This document shows, in pieces, positions 34,606-43,608 of a DNA stretch of 64,000 bases. Under the pieces are notes generated by a model, which searched no databases, was not told the DNA's origin, and saw only the letters and a list, made by a program, of their open reading frames with translations. The translations under genes and the position numbers were made by a program. The stretch lies in contig CAYQUO010000006.1 of the NCBI GenBank assembly GCA_964420835.1, forward strand, positions 62,001-126,000, in the 5' to 3' direction. The DNA is from CAYQUO01 sp964420835. Its GTDB lineage: Bacteria > Chloroflexota > Anaerolineae > Anaerolineales > Anaerolineaceae. Position 1 is the stretch's first letter, and every line of letters starts with the position of its first letter.

Positions 34606-35454
34606 ATGAAAGTGGTGTCATCTTTAAATGATTTATGGACAGAACGAACCAACCTTGCCAAGCCGATAGGGCTCGTACCGACGATGGGTTTTCTCCATGA
34701 CGGACATCTGTCCCTTGTACGGCGTTCCATCAGGGATTGCACCAGCACGGTCGTTTCAATTTTTGTAAACCCAACCCAGTTCGGACCCCAAGAGGACCTG
34801 ACAACATATCCTCGCGATCTGCCCCGTGACTTAAAAATGCTTAAGGAAATTGGGGTTAACCTGGTCTGGGTGCCTGAACTTGGGGATATGTATCCACCAT
34901 CATATCAGACGTGGATAACCCTCGACGAAGTAACCAAACCACTCGAAGGGTCCATGCGGCCTGGACATTTTCGGGGTGTGGCAACCGTGGTTGCCAAGTT
35001 GTTCAATGCCGTCCAACCACAAAAAGCATTTTTTGGGCAAAAGGATGCCCAACAGGCCGTGGTTATACGTCGAATGGTAAAAGACCTTAATTATCCCATC
35101 CAGGTGGTCATATGCCCCATCCGCAGGGAACCGGATGGCCTGGCCATGTCCAGCCGGAATGTTTACCTGGATCCTGCTGAAAGGAAGGCTGCGCTTTGCC
35201 TCAGCCGTGCATTGGCCGCTGCAAGGGAGAAATATGAAAACGGTGAACGAAATGGGGATAAACTACGGCAGGAAATGTTGCGTGTGTTGTCTGCCGAGCC
35301 GCTGGCAAACGTACAATATGTCTCCTGCGCCGACCAGGATGATCTCCATGAATTGGACACGGTTGAAGATCGGGCACTTCTTTCGTTGGCAGTCTATATC
35401 GGAAAGACACGGCTCATCGATAACACGCTGCTCCCCCAGGACCCGGAAGCCTGA
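34606..35454 (+). CDS. panC: Pantothenate synthetase
   Basis: Joins pantoate and beta-alanine with ATP. 282 residues from the ATG at 34606 (AGGG 9 bases before). PTMGFLHDGHLSLV carries the HxGH nucleotide motif, VNPTQFGPQEDL, FFGQKDAQQ and GLAMSSRNVYL (KMSKS-like) follow. Last gene of panB-panE-panC; 28 bases from panE. Confidence 0.97.
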   Translation: MKVVSSLNDLWTERTNLAKPIGLVPTMGFLHDGHLSLVRRSIRDCTSTVVSIFVNPTQFGPQEDLTTYPRDLPRDLKMLKEIGVNLVWVPELGDMYPPSYQTWITLDEVTKPLEGSMRPGHFRGVATVVAKLFNAVQPQKAFFGQKDAQQAVVIRRMVKDLNYPIQVVICPIRREPDGLAMSSRNVYLDPAERKAALCLSRALAAAREKYENGERNGDKLRQEMLRVLSAEPLANVQYVSCADQDDLHELDTVEDRALLSLAVYIGKTRLIDNTLLPQDPEA

Positions 35455-35531
35455 GCGACAAACCCGCTTGCCAAATGAATTGCGATGCTTCAGTCCGATG
35501 CCTCAACTCACTTTCCCCCTGTAATCGTACA

Positions 35532-35921
35532 TTATTCACCGAAAAACAAGGCCATCCAAACCTGCCAATTCTTTACTGGTTCCTGGGTGGTTTGAGATTG
35601 TACCTTTGAAACCGGAGTTCTTCCAACCGGTGTCAGCGGGACGATAACAATATCTCCGGGCATGGAAAGGTGCTGGCCGGGTCGGACGATCTCCGGCACC
35701 ATGGCCGGCGATGTTGCCCAGGCAACCCTGGTTTGCAGATAGCTGTAGGTGGCCGCCTGATGGGTCACCACGGCAGCAATATCATCCCGCAATGCTTGTT
35801 TTCGGGTCAACTCCCAGATGCGAGCATTCAGGTCCATTACGAGAAATGCAAGCGCGGTCATGATGATAATGATCAACACCTGCCTTCTGCCAACCTTCAT
35901 GTTCAATTTTGGCAATTTCAT
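35532..35921 (-). CDS. DivIC/FtsB-like septum formation protein
   Basis: 129 residues: a basic cytoplasmic start, one membrane helix at about 15-31, then a short coiled coil (about 32-60) and a polar tail. This is the layout of the FtsB/DivIC septum initiators that stabilise the divisome. The family is weakly conserved, so the call rests on topology and the ELTRKQALRDDIAAV heptads. It faces panC tail to tail. Confidence 0.6.
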   Translation of the reverse strand: MKLPKLNMKVGRRQVLIIIIMTALAFLVMDLNARIWELTRKQALRDDIAAVVTHQAATYSYLQTRVAWATSPAMVPEIVRPGQHLSMPGDIVIVPLTPVGRTPVSKVQSQTTQEPVKNWQVWMALFFGE

Positions 35922-36098
35922 GTCTTAATCTTACCTCAGCCTTGCCATCCATTCAAGGATATATTAATCCTCCACATGATAATCATTTTAGGGATTACCC
36001 ATAGCCGGGAAAAGGTGTCTGTGTAACCCCATCCATTGACCTGGCGGGGCGAAGCGGATGGGTTTCTTGTACAAAAACCCTCTTATTGGTGTTACGAT

Positions 36099-36129
36099 AA
36101 ACAAAAAACCCCGTTGATTTCGGGGTTTG
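36099..36129 (-). terminator. Terminator after tRNA-Leu
   Basis: Minus strand AAACCCCG, 7-base loop, CGGGGTTT followed by TTTGTTTAT, starting 4 bases after the tRNA end. Confidence 0.93.
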
Positions 36130-36132
36130 AGG

Positions 36133-36216
<84 letters not shown>

Positions 36217-36234
36217 CGGTTGTTCGTAGGCGAT

Positions 36235-36262
36235 ATTGTATCTGAAATTCAAGAAATGTCAA
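36235..36262 (-). promoter_or_regulatory. Promoter for tRNA-Leu
   Basis: Minus strand TTGACA (36262-36257), 16-base spacer, TACAAT (36240-36235), placing the start about 12 bases before the mature tRNA. Confidence 0.8.
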
Positions 36263-36346
36263 TGCGCAGTATGGGTTCAATACATATGAGACAAAGCTTG
36301 GGCAACCGAAGGATGGTGAGAACGAATATCCTCTGCAGGAGGCAGG

Positions 36347-38854
36347 TTGACAAGGGAGAGGTATGGGCTCAAAGGTATGGTTCTTGCAACAACCTGCCAA
36401 GAGATCGGTGTTAATATTTCAGTACACCCTTGTCCGAATAATGCCATGACCTCCTTTGTCCCTGCCCTGTTCGACTTGGTCATCCAGCCACCCGGGAATA
36501 TGGTTTATCACCTGGTTCTGGCATTTTCCATCATGGCTGCATTACAAATCACATTCGTCAGCCGTCGCTTGGTGCCATCTTCTCAATTGATTCGCCTGCT
36601 CTTGGGTTTTTCGGCTCTTTTTTTCGGGCAACTGGTTCTTTTTTTGAGCAGCGGTTTAGCCTGGCAGGGGCTGGTAGATGCACATTCTTTCCTGCCGCCG
36701 CTTGACCGTCTGGTCATTTGCCTGAGTTTTCTTTGGATCGTCTGGATCTGGATATTCCCTTCTCCCCACCGAATGGCTGACATTGGTGTGGGCGTGGCAA
36801 CTTTCGTTGCTTTTGGCTTGTATATTATCACCGCACTTCTCTGGGCTCGAGGTGACACCTCGACCGGATTTAATTCTTCAATCCTTGATCTTATCTGGTC
36901 AATACTTTTGGCAGGTCTCGCCCTGGCCGGACTTTTGCTGTTAAGCCTGATCCGCCCGCGCAATTGGGGCATTGGATTGGGCATCAACCTCATAATTCTT
37001 GCAGGGTCATTGGTTCAACTTTTTTTTCCACACATGGATGTTGACTTTTCCGGGCCGGTTCGTCTTGCACTTCTATGCGTCTTTCCACTTCTCCCAGCCG
37101 TGGTCCAGCGTCTACCCGTATCCGAAACCGAAAAGGCTCCCTCACCTCAGTCTTCCACCAAAGGAGAAACAAGTCATGGCAGCGCGCCTAAGGTGGAAAG
37201 ACGGCGCTATTCCGCTGACCCGCGGACCGTTCAGACCTGGCTGGAAGTTGCAAAAGCAGAAGGAACCGAAATGCTGGAAGCAGCGATCTGCAAGGCGGTT
37301 GCCCAATCCATGCTGGCAGACCTTTGCTTCCTGGTTACCGGCCCGGATGCCCAGGGAAAAATGATCCTGCCAATCGGATATGACCTGATCCGGGAGGAAA
37401 TCGTTCCGGGAGTTACCATCGATGCGCGCAAAGTGCGCGGCATTGCTGATGCCATACGCCAAGGCCAAGCCACCATCTTTGATAATGAGAACAGGAACCT
37501 GATAAACCAGACCGCGTTTGCGGAGGTGCTTGACCTTGATAGGACCGGCAGCATGCTGCTGTTACCGCTGGCAACATCATCAGGCTCCTGGGGTGGTATT
37601 CTGCTCCTTGCCCCGTATTCCTCCAGGATTTGGGCTGTGGAGGACCAAGTGTATCTCAGTCTTTCCACGGAACAGATCGCCACTTTGCTTATGAAACCGC
37701 GAAAACTGGAGGACCTGCAGGTCTTTCAAGTACAAGAACCGGCTGAGGGCGTGTCTTATGAAAAGGGCCATGAAGAAACCTCTCCAGTCCTAACAGGACT
37801 TGGCCAACCAGGGGATTTGGAAGACAAGAATTCCGGCAGGCAGGCTCCGACAGATACGCGGGTCGATGACCTTTTATTGGATCAACGCGAGACACGCAAC
37901 GACCTCATCGCTTTACAAAGGGAAGTTGATGAGCTCAGGTCCATTATGGCTGCCGTAAAGGCCAAGGAGGAGGCAGGTGCTGAAACGGAGCGAATACATT
38001 TACAAACTGAGCTTCGGGCTGCCCTTGAAGATGTCGCCCGCTTGCAGGTTGAACTGGCCAACGCGAACATGAAATTGCACGCCCTGGAGGTACAATCCCG
38101 TTCGTCATCGAACGCAATACCGGAGAGCCTTGAGATGATTGCTGCCATTGGTCGGGATCTACGGCAGCCAATGGCCTCCATTGTTGGCTACACCGATCTT
38201 CTCCTTTCAGAATCGGCGGGCATACTGGCCGCCTTGCAGAGAAAATTCCTGGACCGGATCAACAACGCGATAGAACGCATGAATATCCTCCTGGACGACC
38301 TGTTGAGGCTTACATCGCAGGATGCCGGAATTTCTAATGTGGTTTCCCAAAAGATCAAGCTTTCCAACGTGATTGATGAAGCAATAGCCGAAACAAGCCC
38401 CAGCTTACGTGAAAAAAGGATTGCGCTCAGGGTGGACTTGCCGGAAGAATTGCCGGACATTAAGGCCGACCAGGATGCCCTCCTTCAGATCATCGTCCAT
38501 CTCCTGCAAAATGCCGGTGCCGCCTCTCCTGTGGATGGAACTGTCAGCCTGTTGGCGCGGCTGGAAGAAACCGAGCTTGGCCAATCCTATCTCCTCCTAC
38601 AGGTGACCGACTCCGGATGTGGTATTTCACCAGATGATATTCAAAAAGTGTTAACCCGGCGATACCGTGATGACAACGTCCAAATCCCGGGTGTTGGTGA
38701 AGCCGGTGTTGGCCTGTCGATCGCCAAGACTCTGACGGAAGCTCATGGTGGCAGGATTTGGGTGGATGGAAATCCGGGTAAAGGGGCAACCTTCAGCATT
38801 TTGCTTCCCATCGCCAATGACTCCGGAGCACGGAACCCTGAGAATGGCACATGA
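36347..38854 (+). CDS. Histidine-kinase-like membrane sensor with GAF domain, lacking the phospho-accepting His
   Basis: Up to 835 residues. N-terminal membrane part with about eight helices (55-255), a linker, a GAF-like domain (about 295-445), a coiled coil (about 505-585), a DHp-like helix pair (590-660) and an HATPase domain. In the H-box the expected 'SHELRTPL' reads GRDLRQPM, so Arg603 takes the place of the phosphorylated His. The ATP site looks intact: N-box LLQNA, G1 DSGCGI, G2 GVGLSIAKTL. The start is uncertain: TTG 36347 has AGGAGG, ATG 36377 and ATG 36446 are alternatives. It may act as an allosteric sensor rather than a kinase. Its stop overlaps the LysM gene by ATGA. Confidence 0.8.
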   Translation: MTRERYGLKGMVLATTCQEIGVNISVHPCPNNAMTSFVPALFDLVIQPPGNMVYHLVLAFSIMAALQITFVSRRLVPSSQLIRLLLGFSALFFGQLVLFLSSGLAWQGLVDAHSFLPPLDRLVICLSFLWIVWIWIFPSPHRMADIGVGVATFVAFGLYIITALLWARGDTSTGFNSSILDLIWSILLAGLALAGLLLLSLIRPRNWGIGLGINLIILAGSLVQLFFPHMDVDFSGPVRLALLCVFPLLPAVVQRLPVSETEKAPSPQSSTKGETSHGSAPKVERRRYSADPRTVQTWLEVAKAEGTEMLEAAICKAVAQSMLADLCFLVTGPDAQGKMILPIGYDLIREEIVPGVTIDARKVRGIADAIRQGQATIFDNENRNLINQTAFAEVLDLDRTGSMLLLPLATSSGSWGGILLLAPYSSRIWAVEDQVYLSLSTEQIATLLMKPRKLEDLQVFQVQEPAEGVSYEKGHEETSPVLTGLGQPGDLEDKNSGRQAPTDTRVDDLLLDQRETRNDLIALQREVDELRSIMAAVKAKEEAGAETERIHLQTELRAALEDVARLQVELANANMKLHALEVQSRSSSNAIPESLEMIAAIGRDLRQPMASIVGYTDLLLSESAGILAALQRKFLDRINNAIERMNILLDDLLRLTSQDAGISNVVSQKIKLSNVIDEAIAETSPSLREKRIALRVDLPEELPDIKADQDALLQIIVHLLQNAGAASPVDGTVSLLARLEETELGQSYLLLQVTDSGCGISPDDIQKVLTRRYRDDNVQIPGVGEAGVGLSIAKTLTEAHGGRIWVDGNPGKGATFSILLPIANDSGARNPENGT

Positions 38855-39897
38855 AAACCTGGAAGACCATCCTTGGCGGGTTTCTTCTAGTGGCACTGAC
38901 ACTCCTGGTGGTAGTGAGCGCTATGAGTCTCGCAGTGGCGGAATCAAATTCCGCGCCTGCCCCGTTCCCGAAAGCAACGGAAACGCTGGCCATGGTTTGG
39001 TACTCGGCAACTCCCGATGGATCAACAATCCTTACGGCGACCGGGAAGACATCGCCCACAATTGGAACAACTCAGGTTGTTCTTACACCCACCACTACTC
39101 CAGCAGTCATTACAGAGGCGGTTTCCACCCGCACCCTGCCGATTCCAACCCAATGGACGCAGCCCTCCAGCCCGCCCCCACAACAGTCACTTTCCAGCAG
39201 CACTGCCATTGTCAGTGGTTCCCCAACCAGCATTTCCCTCTCACATGGTTTTGCTGTAACCCCGACCTTTTGCTCCGCACCTGCCGGTTGGGTGCCATAT
39301 ACCATTCAGCCAGGCGATAGCCTTCAATCCCTTTCCTTCTGGGTTGGCGTACCAGCGGATGATATTCGGCGGATGAACTGTCTCAAAGAGGAAGTCCTTC
39401 ATGACGGGGCTTTCCTCTTTCTTCCCAGGCTGCCATCCACCTCCACAATACAACCGGATGTACAGTCGACCCATGAAGAAATGAAAGCAGCCTGTGGCCA
39501 AGCCTTTGGTTGGGAACAGTACCGGATCCGGCCTGGAGATACTTTGTATTCCATCAGCCGCTGGTCGGGAACCAGCATTGCAGGCTTACAGGCTGCCAAT
39601 TGCATGGGAGGGTCCACGACTCTGCGGGCAGGTAATACCCTGCTGATACCGGCGGGGAAACACCCCCCTCCGCCAGTTGCCCCGGCACCCCAGGGAAGAG
39701 CATCGCCGTCGGAACCAGTGCGCCTGGGCATTCCATATCCAATCCTACCGCCAGGGCAGGTCATAATGGTGCCCATCCCAATCCCTCCGCTGGTAACCTA
39801 TTGGGTTCAGGGAATTCCCGGTCAGTATATCGACCCTAACAACTCAGCCTGGCAACCCATCACGGTCTTCCCGTTCGTGATTTATTCCCTGCCATAA
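38851..39897 (+). CDS. Secreted or anchored protein with two LysM domains
   Basis: 348 residues: one N-terminal membrane helix (about 5-30), a Thr/Pro/Ser-rich extracellular spacer (about 50-145), then LysM 1 at about 149-195 (YTIQPGDSLQSLS) and LysM 2 at about 223-270 (YRIRPGDTLYSIS), and a Pro-rich tail. LysM binds peptidoglycan or related glycans. Each repeat contains a Cys in the MNC/ANC position, and extra Cys residues precede them, suggesting disulfides. Translationally coupled (ATGA) to the sensor, so the two may act together at the cell wall. Confidence 0.88.
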   Translation: MKTWKTILGGFLLVALTLLVVVSAMSLAVAESNSAPAPFPKATETLAMVWYSATPDGSTILTATGKTSPTIGTTQVVLTPTTTPAVITEAVSTRTLPIPTQWTQPSSPPPQQSLSSSTAIVSGSPTSISLSHGFAVTPTFCSAPAGWVPYTIQPGDSLQSLSFWVGVPADDIRRMNCLKEEVLHDGAFLFLPRLPSTSTIQPDVQSTHEEMKAACGQAFGWEQYRIRPGDTLYSISRWSGTSIAGLQAANCMGGSTTLRAGNTLLIPAGKHPPPPVAPAPQGRASPSEPVRLGIPYPILPPGQVIMVPIPIPPLVTYWVQGIPGQYIDPNNSAWQPITVFPFVIYSLP

Positions 39898-40042
39898 TCG
39901 CCACCTGCGACATACAGCCAGCCTGGAAATGCAGGGGTAACATCTGCTTTCACTGAGAGTAAATCATATACAGCTCGGACCGCTGTTTGGAAGGACAATC
40001 ATCCATTGGTAATACCCCCTAATCCGGCTTCGGATCTTTTGC

Positions 40043-40459
40043 CTATTCCCCCATGATCTGGAGAACGAGATCCCTTTGGCGCGGTCGGACATCGAAATCA
40101 ATGAACAGGATTTGTTGCCATGTCCCCAAAGTCATCCCATGATTAACGATGGGGATGGTCAGGAATGGCTTAAGCAAGGCCGCCCGCACATGGCTGTGGC
40201 CATTTCCATCTCTCCAACGGGCATTATGCTGATATTCTTTTTCAGGGTTAATGATCTCGTCGAACAACCTGCGCAGATCATTTAATACCCCCGGCTCATA
40301 CTCGATAGTGGTTAATCCACTCGTAGATGACGGGCAGAAGATCGTCACAATGCCGTTATTCACCTTGCCAGCCAGGATGGCTTTCTGAACCATGCTGGTG
40401 ATATCCACCATGTCGGTATTTCCTTTACAGGAAAGGGCAATCCTTTGGGTGATTATCAT
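40043..40459 (-). CDS. YjbQ/UPF0047 family protein
   Basis: 138 residues from the ATG at 40459, which has AGGAGG. Family hallmarks are CPSSTSGLTTIEYEPG, HNARWRDGNGHSHVRAALL and TWQQILFIDFDVRPR. Members have been reported with secondary thiamine-phosphate synthase activity, but the physiological role is unclear. Stands alone. Confidence 0.92.
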   Translation of the reverse strand: MIITQRIALSCKGNTDMVDITSMVQKAILAGKVNNGIVTIFCPSSTSGLTTIEYEPGVLNDLRRLFDEIINPEKEYQHNARWRDGNGHSHVRAALLKPFLTIPIVNHGMTLGTWQQILFIDFDVRPRQRDLVLQIMGE

Positions 40460-40504
40460 CAAATTCCTCCTTTTCCCAAGATTATTCAATAAAAAAACCC
40501 TCAT

Positions 40505-40858
40505 TCAGATCCCGGGGCTAACAAATAAGATGGTACAACTCCCTGCTTTTGGCAGTGGCCGGTATTGCACGTAACACGTGATGTGGCGGGTTGAAGGGCC
40601 ATTATCTCCAAATTCATGATCATAATTGTAAACAGAAAATTCAACGCGAGCCTACCAGTGGTAATGATTTTTATTACGGAATGCAAACAATCGTTCCGGC
40701 ACAGATCCCTTGGAGATTGTTGTATCAAGAAATAACCGTCATCCTGAACCAGGTCCTGGTGGTAGACAAGTATAATTACCATAATATCAACCTCAACAAG
40801 GTTGTGGGAAGGGACATTTTCGCCATTACCAGCAAACAAATATACACTGAATTATTTT
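40505..40858. other. Intergenic region between yjbQ-like and enolase operons
   Basis: No convincing gene; weak overlapping open frames on both strands look non-coding. A perfect palindrome ACCAGGTCCTGGT is at 40748-40760. A run of seven T on the minus strand (40491-40497 region) lies in the yjbQ leader without a good stem. Confidence 0.4.
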
Positions 40859-40881
40859 TGTCAACATTCCAATTGTTGACA
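40859..40881. promoter_or_regulatory. Operator palindrome over the -35 of the enolase operon
   Basis: TGTCAACA, 7-base spacer, TGTTGACA: perfect 8-base arms. The right arm contains the -35 TTGACA, so a bound protein would block RNA polymerase. It differs from the TTGTC/GACAA sites near ade. No regulator gene is adjacent. Confidence 0.65.
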
Positions 40882-40904
40882 TATCATTTATGAATCGATA
40901 TAAT
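40876..40904 (+). promoter_or_regulatory. Consensus sigma70-type promoter for the enolase-glycerate kinase-hydantoinase operon
   Basis: TTGACA (40876-40881), 17-base spacer, TATAAT (40899-40904). Both hexamers match consensus. Start of the first gene is 31 bases downstream of the -10. Confidence 0.9.
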
Positions 40905-40934
40905 AAATCATATAATCACCCAAAAGGAGTTGAA

Positions 40935-42206
40935 ATGAGACAATCTATCACCAAGATAATTGCCCGCGAAGTAATCGACTGTCGCGGGTTTCCGACAGTT
41001 GAGGTGGATCTTTGGGTCAATGACCAATTTTCCAGCCGGGCAATGGTGCCCGCGGGCCGTTCCACCGGGCAGCACGAAGCCGTTGAGATACGTGATGGCG
41101 GCGCACGCTGGGGCGGGAAACGCGTCACCAGGGCCGTTAAGAACATCCATGAAAAAATTGCGCCAGCCCTGCTGGGGATGGATGTCCGTGATCAGCGGTC
41201 CATCGATGCAACCATGCGCGCCTTGGATGGAACTCCCAACAAGTCACGCCTCGGTGCCAATGCCATTGTTGGTGTTTCCCTGGCTGCCGCCCGCGCCGGG
41301 GCATCTGTTTCAGGCCTGCCTTTCTACAAATACATCAATTCAAACGCTCATGTAATCCCCGTGCCACTGGTCAATCTCATCAATGGAGGCAAGTTGACCT
41401 CCAACGACCTTGAGATCCAGGAATTCATCGTAATGCCCGTAGGCGCAAAGAACCTCCTGGAAGGGATGCAGATTTGTTATGAGATTAACATGAAGTTGCA
41501 CGACCTGCTCGTAGACCGGTTCGGAAAGATCGCTGCCAACGTGGGTGATGAAGGTGGATATGCCCCCCCCATGCGTGGGTTGAAGGAACCTATGGAGATG
41601 TTGTCAGCAGCTGTTAAGGCTTCCGGACATGCCAGCAAGATCATGTACGGATACGATGCCGCAGCCAGCCACTGGTATGACTGGAAAAGACGAATCTATC
41701 ACTTTGATGGCCAGGACATGACCCGTGACGATGTCATCGATATGTATGTCAGACTATGCCATGACTACCCGGTGGCTTCCATCGAAGATCCGTTAATGGA
41801 AGAGGACTTCGAAGGCTGGGCGATTTTGACGAAAAAACTCGATGGCGTCCAGATCGTCGGCGACGATCTCTTCACCACCAATGTGGAATACATTCGCAAG
41901 GGAGTTGAGATCGGCGCAGCCAATGCCCTCCTTTGGAAATTCAACCAGGTCGGAACTTTAACCGAAGCATTCGACGCCGCTGACCTCGCATACCGTTCCG
42001 GATACGGTGTCCAGGTCTCTGAACGTTCAGGCGAGACCGAAGACACCTCCATTGCCGATCTCTCAGTAGCACTGAACTGCGGTCAGATCAAGACCGGAAC
42101 AACCCGCAGCGAGCGAACAGGAAAATACAACCAATTGTTGCGCATCGCCGAGGAACTTGGCAAGGAAGCGCTCTATCCCGGCCGCAATTTCCGCCGCCCT
42201 GTGTAA
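40935..42206 (+). CDS. eno: Divergent enolase-family protein
   Basis: 423 residues from the ATG at 40935 (AGGAG before it). Enolase turns 2-phosphoglycerate into PEP. Mg ligands are kept (the Asp in GYDAAAS, Glu in SIEDP, Asp in VGDDL), as are Glu163 and Glu206 (yeast Glu168 and Glu211), the general-base Lys in LLWKFNQ, and the Arg-Ser of the phosphate site. But the flexible-loop His (yeast His159 in GGSHA) is Leu154 in GGKLT, and the His of SHRSGETED (yeast His373) is Glu363 in SERSGETED. Loop 1 reads PAGRSTG, not PSGASTG. It is therefore a paralogue whose substrate may differ. It heads an operon with glycerate 2-kinase. Confidence 0.85.
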   Translation: MRQSITKIIAREVIDCRGFPTVEVDLWVNDQFSSRAMVPAGRSTGQHEAVEIRDGGARWGGKRVTRAVKNIHEKIAPALLGMDVRDQRSIDATMRALDGTPNKSRLGANAIVGVSLAAARAGASVSGLPFYKYINSNAHVIPVPLVNLINGGKLTSNDLEIQEFIVMPVGAKNLLEGMQICYEINMKLHDLLVDRFGKIAANVGDEGGYAPPMRGLKEPMEMLSAAVKASGHASKIMYGYDAAASHWYDWKRRIYHFDGQDMTRDDVIDMYVRLCHDYPVASIEDPLMEEDFEGWAILTKKLDGVQIVGDDLFTTNVEYIRKGVEIGAANALLWKFNQVGTLTEAFDAADLAYRSGYGVQVSERSGETEDTSIADLSVALNCGQIKTGTTRSERTGKYNQLLRIAEELGKEALYPGRNFRRPV

Positions 42207-42225
42207 CTCACAAGGCATAACAACC

Positions 42226-43581
42226 ATGACATACGTCCGGAATTCAACCACTCTTACCGACCACGGCGAGGTGGAACTGCGCAAGGTGGCACTGGACCTG
42301 ATCGAGCACAGCCTGGCCGCTTCCGACCCCTACAATGCCACTCACAGGCTAGTTCATCTGGAAGGGGAGATTCTCAAGGTTGGGGATCTCTCCTTCGATT
42401 TGCGAAATTTTGAGAGAATTTTGGTGATCGGAGCCGGCAAGGCCACCGGCCCAATTGCTCTCGCACTCGAAGACATCCTCGGCGATCGTATCTCCCAGGG
42501 GATTGTTGTCTTAAAAAAGGGTTACCAGGCTGATTTGAAATATATTCAAGTTGTCTATGGCGCCCATCCAGTGCCGGATGAAGATGGACATATTGGGGCG
42601 CAAAAGATGTATGACCTGGTTGGCACCTGTACACAAAAGGACCTTGTGCTGGCTGCCATCACAGGCGGAAGTTCCGCCCTGTTGCCATTACCGGTGGAAG
42701 GGGTCAGCCTTGATGATAAGAAGAAAGTGAACGAGCTGCTGTTGCTTAGCGGTGCCGACATCACGCAGATCAATGCCGTTCGCAAGCATCTTTCCCGGCT
42801 GAAAGGCGGTTGGTTGGCCAAACGCATCCTGCCTGCCACATTGATCAATCTGACAGTTTCGGATGTCATCGGAGACCCCCTGGACTACATCACCGACCCG
42901 ACCGTACCGGATACAGCCACCTTCAATGACGCCCGCCGTGTAATGGACCTGTACAACCTTTGGGACAAATTCCCTCCTTCTGCAAGCAGTTACCTCCGCA
43001 AAGGCAGCCTTGAACAGGAAACCCCAAAGGATTTTCCCGGCATGCCCCTCCACTCCTTTATCGTTGTGAATAGCGCTGTTGCCTGTGAGGAAGCCGAACG
43101 CCGTTGCAGGGAACTGGGTTATACACCCATTATCCTCACCACTATGATGAAAGGTGAAGCTCGTGAGGCGGGATCTTTCTTCGGCACCATTGCAGCCGAG
43201 ATCGTTCGTTTCGGACGACCACTGCCCGCCCCCTGCGCCATCATCGCAGGAGGTGAGAACACGGTCACCATCAACGGCCCCCACGGCGAAGGGGGGCCCA
43301 ACCAGGAATTCGCCCTTTCCGCTTCACGTGAAATTCACGGCCTTGGAAAAACGCTGGTCTGCTCCCTGGATACCGATGGAACGGATGGGCCCACCCCTTT
43401 GGCTGGAGGATTGGTGGACGGCCAAACCCTCTCCAGGGCTGGAAACTTGGGCATGGACATTGACCATGCACTGCAGGACCACGAGACGCTTCACGTCATT
43501 GAAAAATTGGGGGATGCGATCCTAACCGGCCATACGGGCACCAACATCAACGATCTTAAGTTCATCCTGGTGTCCAAATAG
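42226..43581 (+). CDS. Glycerate 2-kinase (MOFRL family)
   Basis: Phosphorylates D-glycerate to 2-phosphoglycerate in this family. 451 residues from the ATG at 42226. N-terminal VIGAGKATGPIALALE, GGSSALLPLPVEGVSL in the middle, and the C-terminal MOFRL domain with GGENTVTINGPHGEGGPNQEFAL and DTDGTDGPT. It follows the enolase-like gene by 19 bases, the enzyme that would use its product. In purine and allantoin catabolism glycerate arises from glyoxylate through tartronate semialdehyde; the other genes of that route are not here. Confidence 0.92.
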   Translation: MTYVRNSTTLTDHGEVELRKVALDLIEHSLAASDPYNATHRLVHLEGEILKVGDLSFDLRNFERILVIGAGKATGPIALALEDILGDRISQGIVVLKKGYQADLKYIQVVYGAHPVPDEDGHIGAQKMYDLVGTCTQKDLVLAAITGGSSALLPLPVEGVSLDDKKKVNELLLLSGADITQINAVRKHLSRLKGGWLAKRILPATLINLTVSDVIGDPLDYITDPTVPDTATFNDARRVMDLYNLWDKFPPSASSYLRKGSLEQETPKDFPGMPLHSFIVVNSAVACEEAERRCRELGYTPIILTTMMKGEAREAGSFFGTIAAEIVRFGRPLPAPCAIIAGGENTVTINGPHGEGGPNQEFALSASREIHGLGKTLVCSLDTDGTDGPTPLAGGLVDGQTLSRAGNLGMDIDHALQDHETLHVIEKLGDAILTGHTGTNINDLKFILVSK

Positions 43582-43608
43582 GAAAATAAGGAACATAAAG
43601 GAGGCACC

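Noticed and set aside
36347..36352. TTGACA as a promoter -35 for the sensor gene
   Set aside because: No -10 hexamer at 16-18 bases downstream; the bases fit better as part of the TTG start region.
40501..40893. Overlapping frames of about 100 codons on both strands
   Set aside because: Low-complexity composition, no good ribosome site, and the region carries promoter elements.
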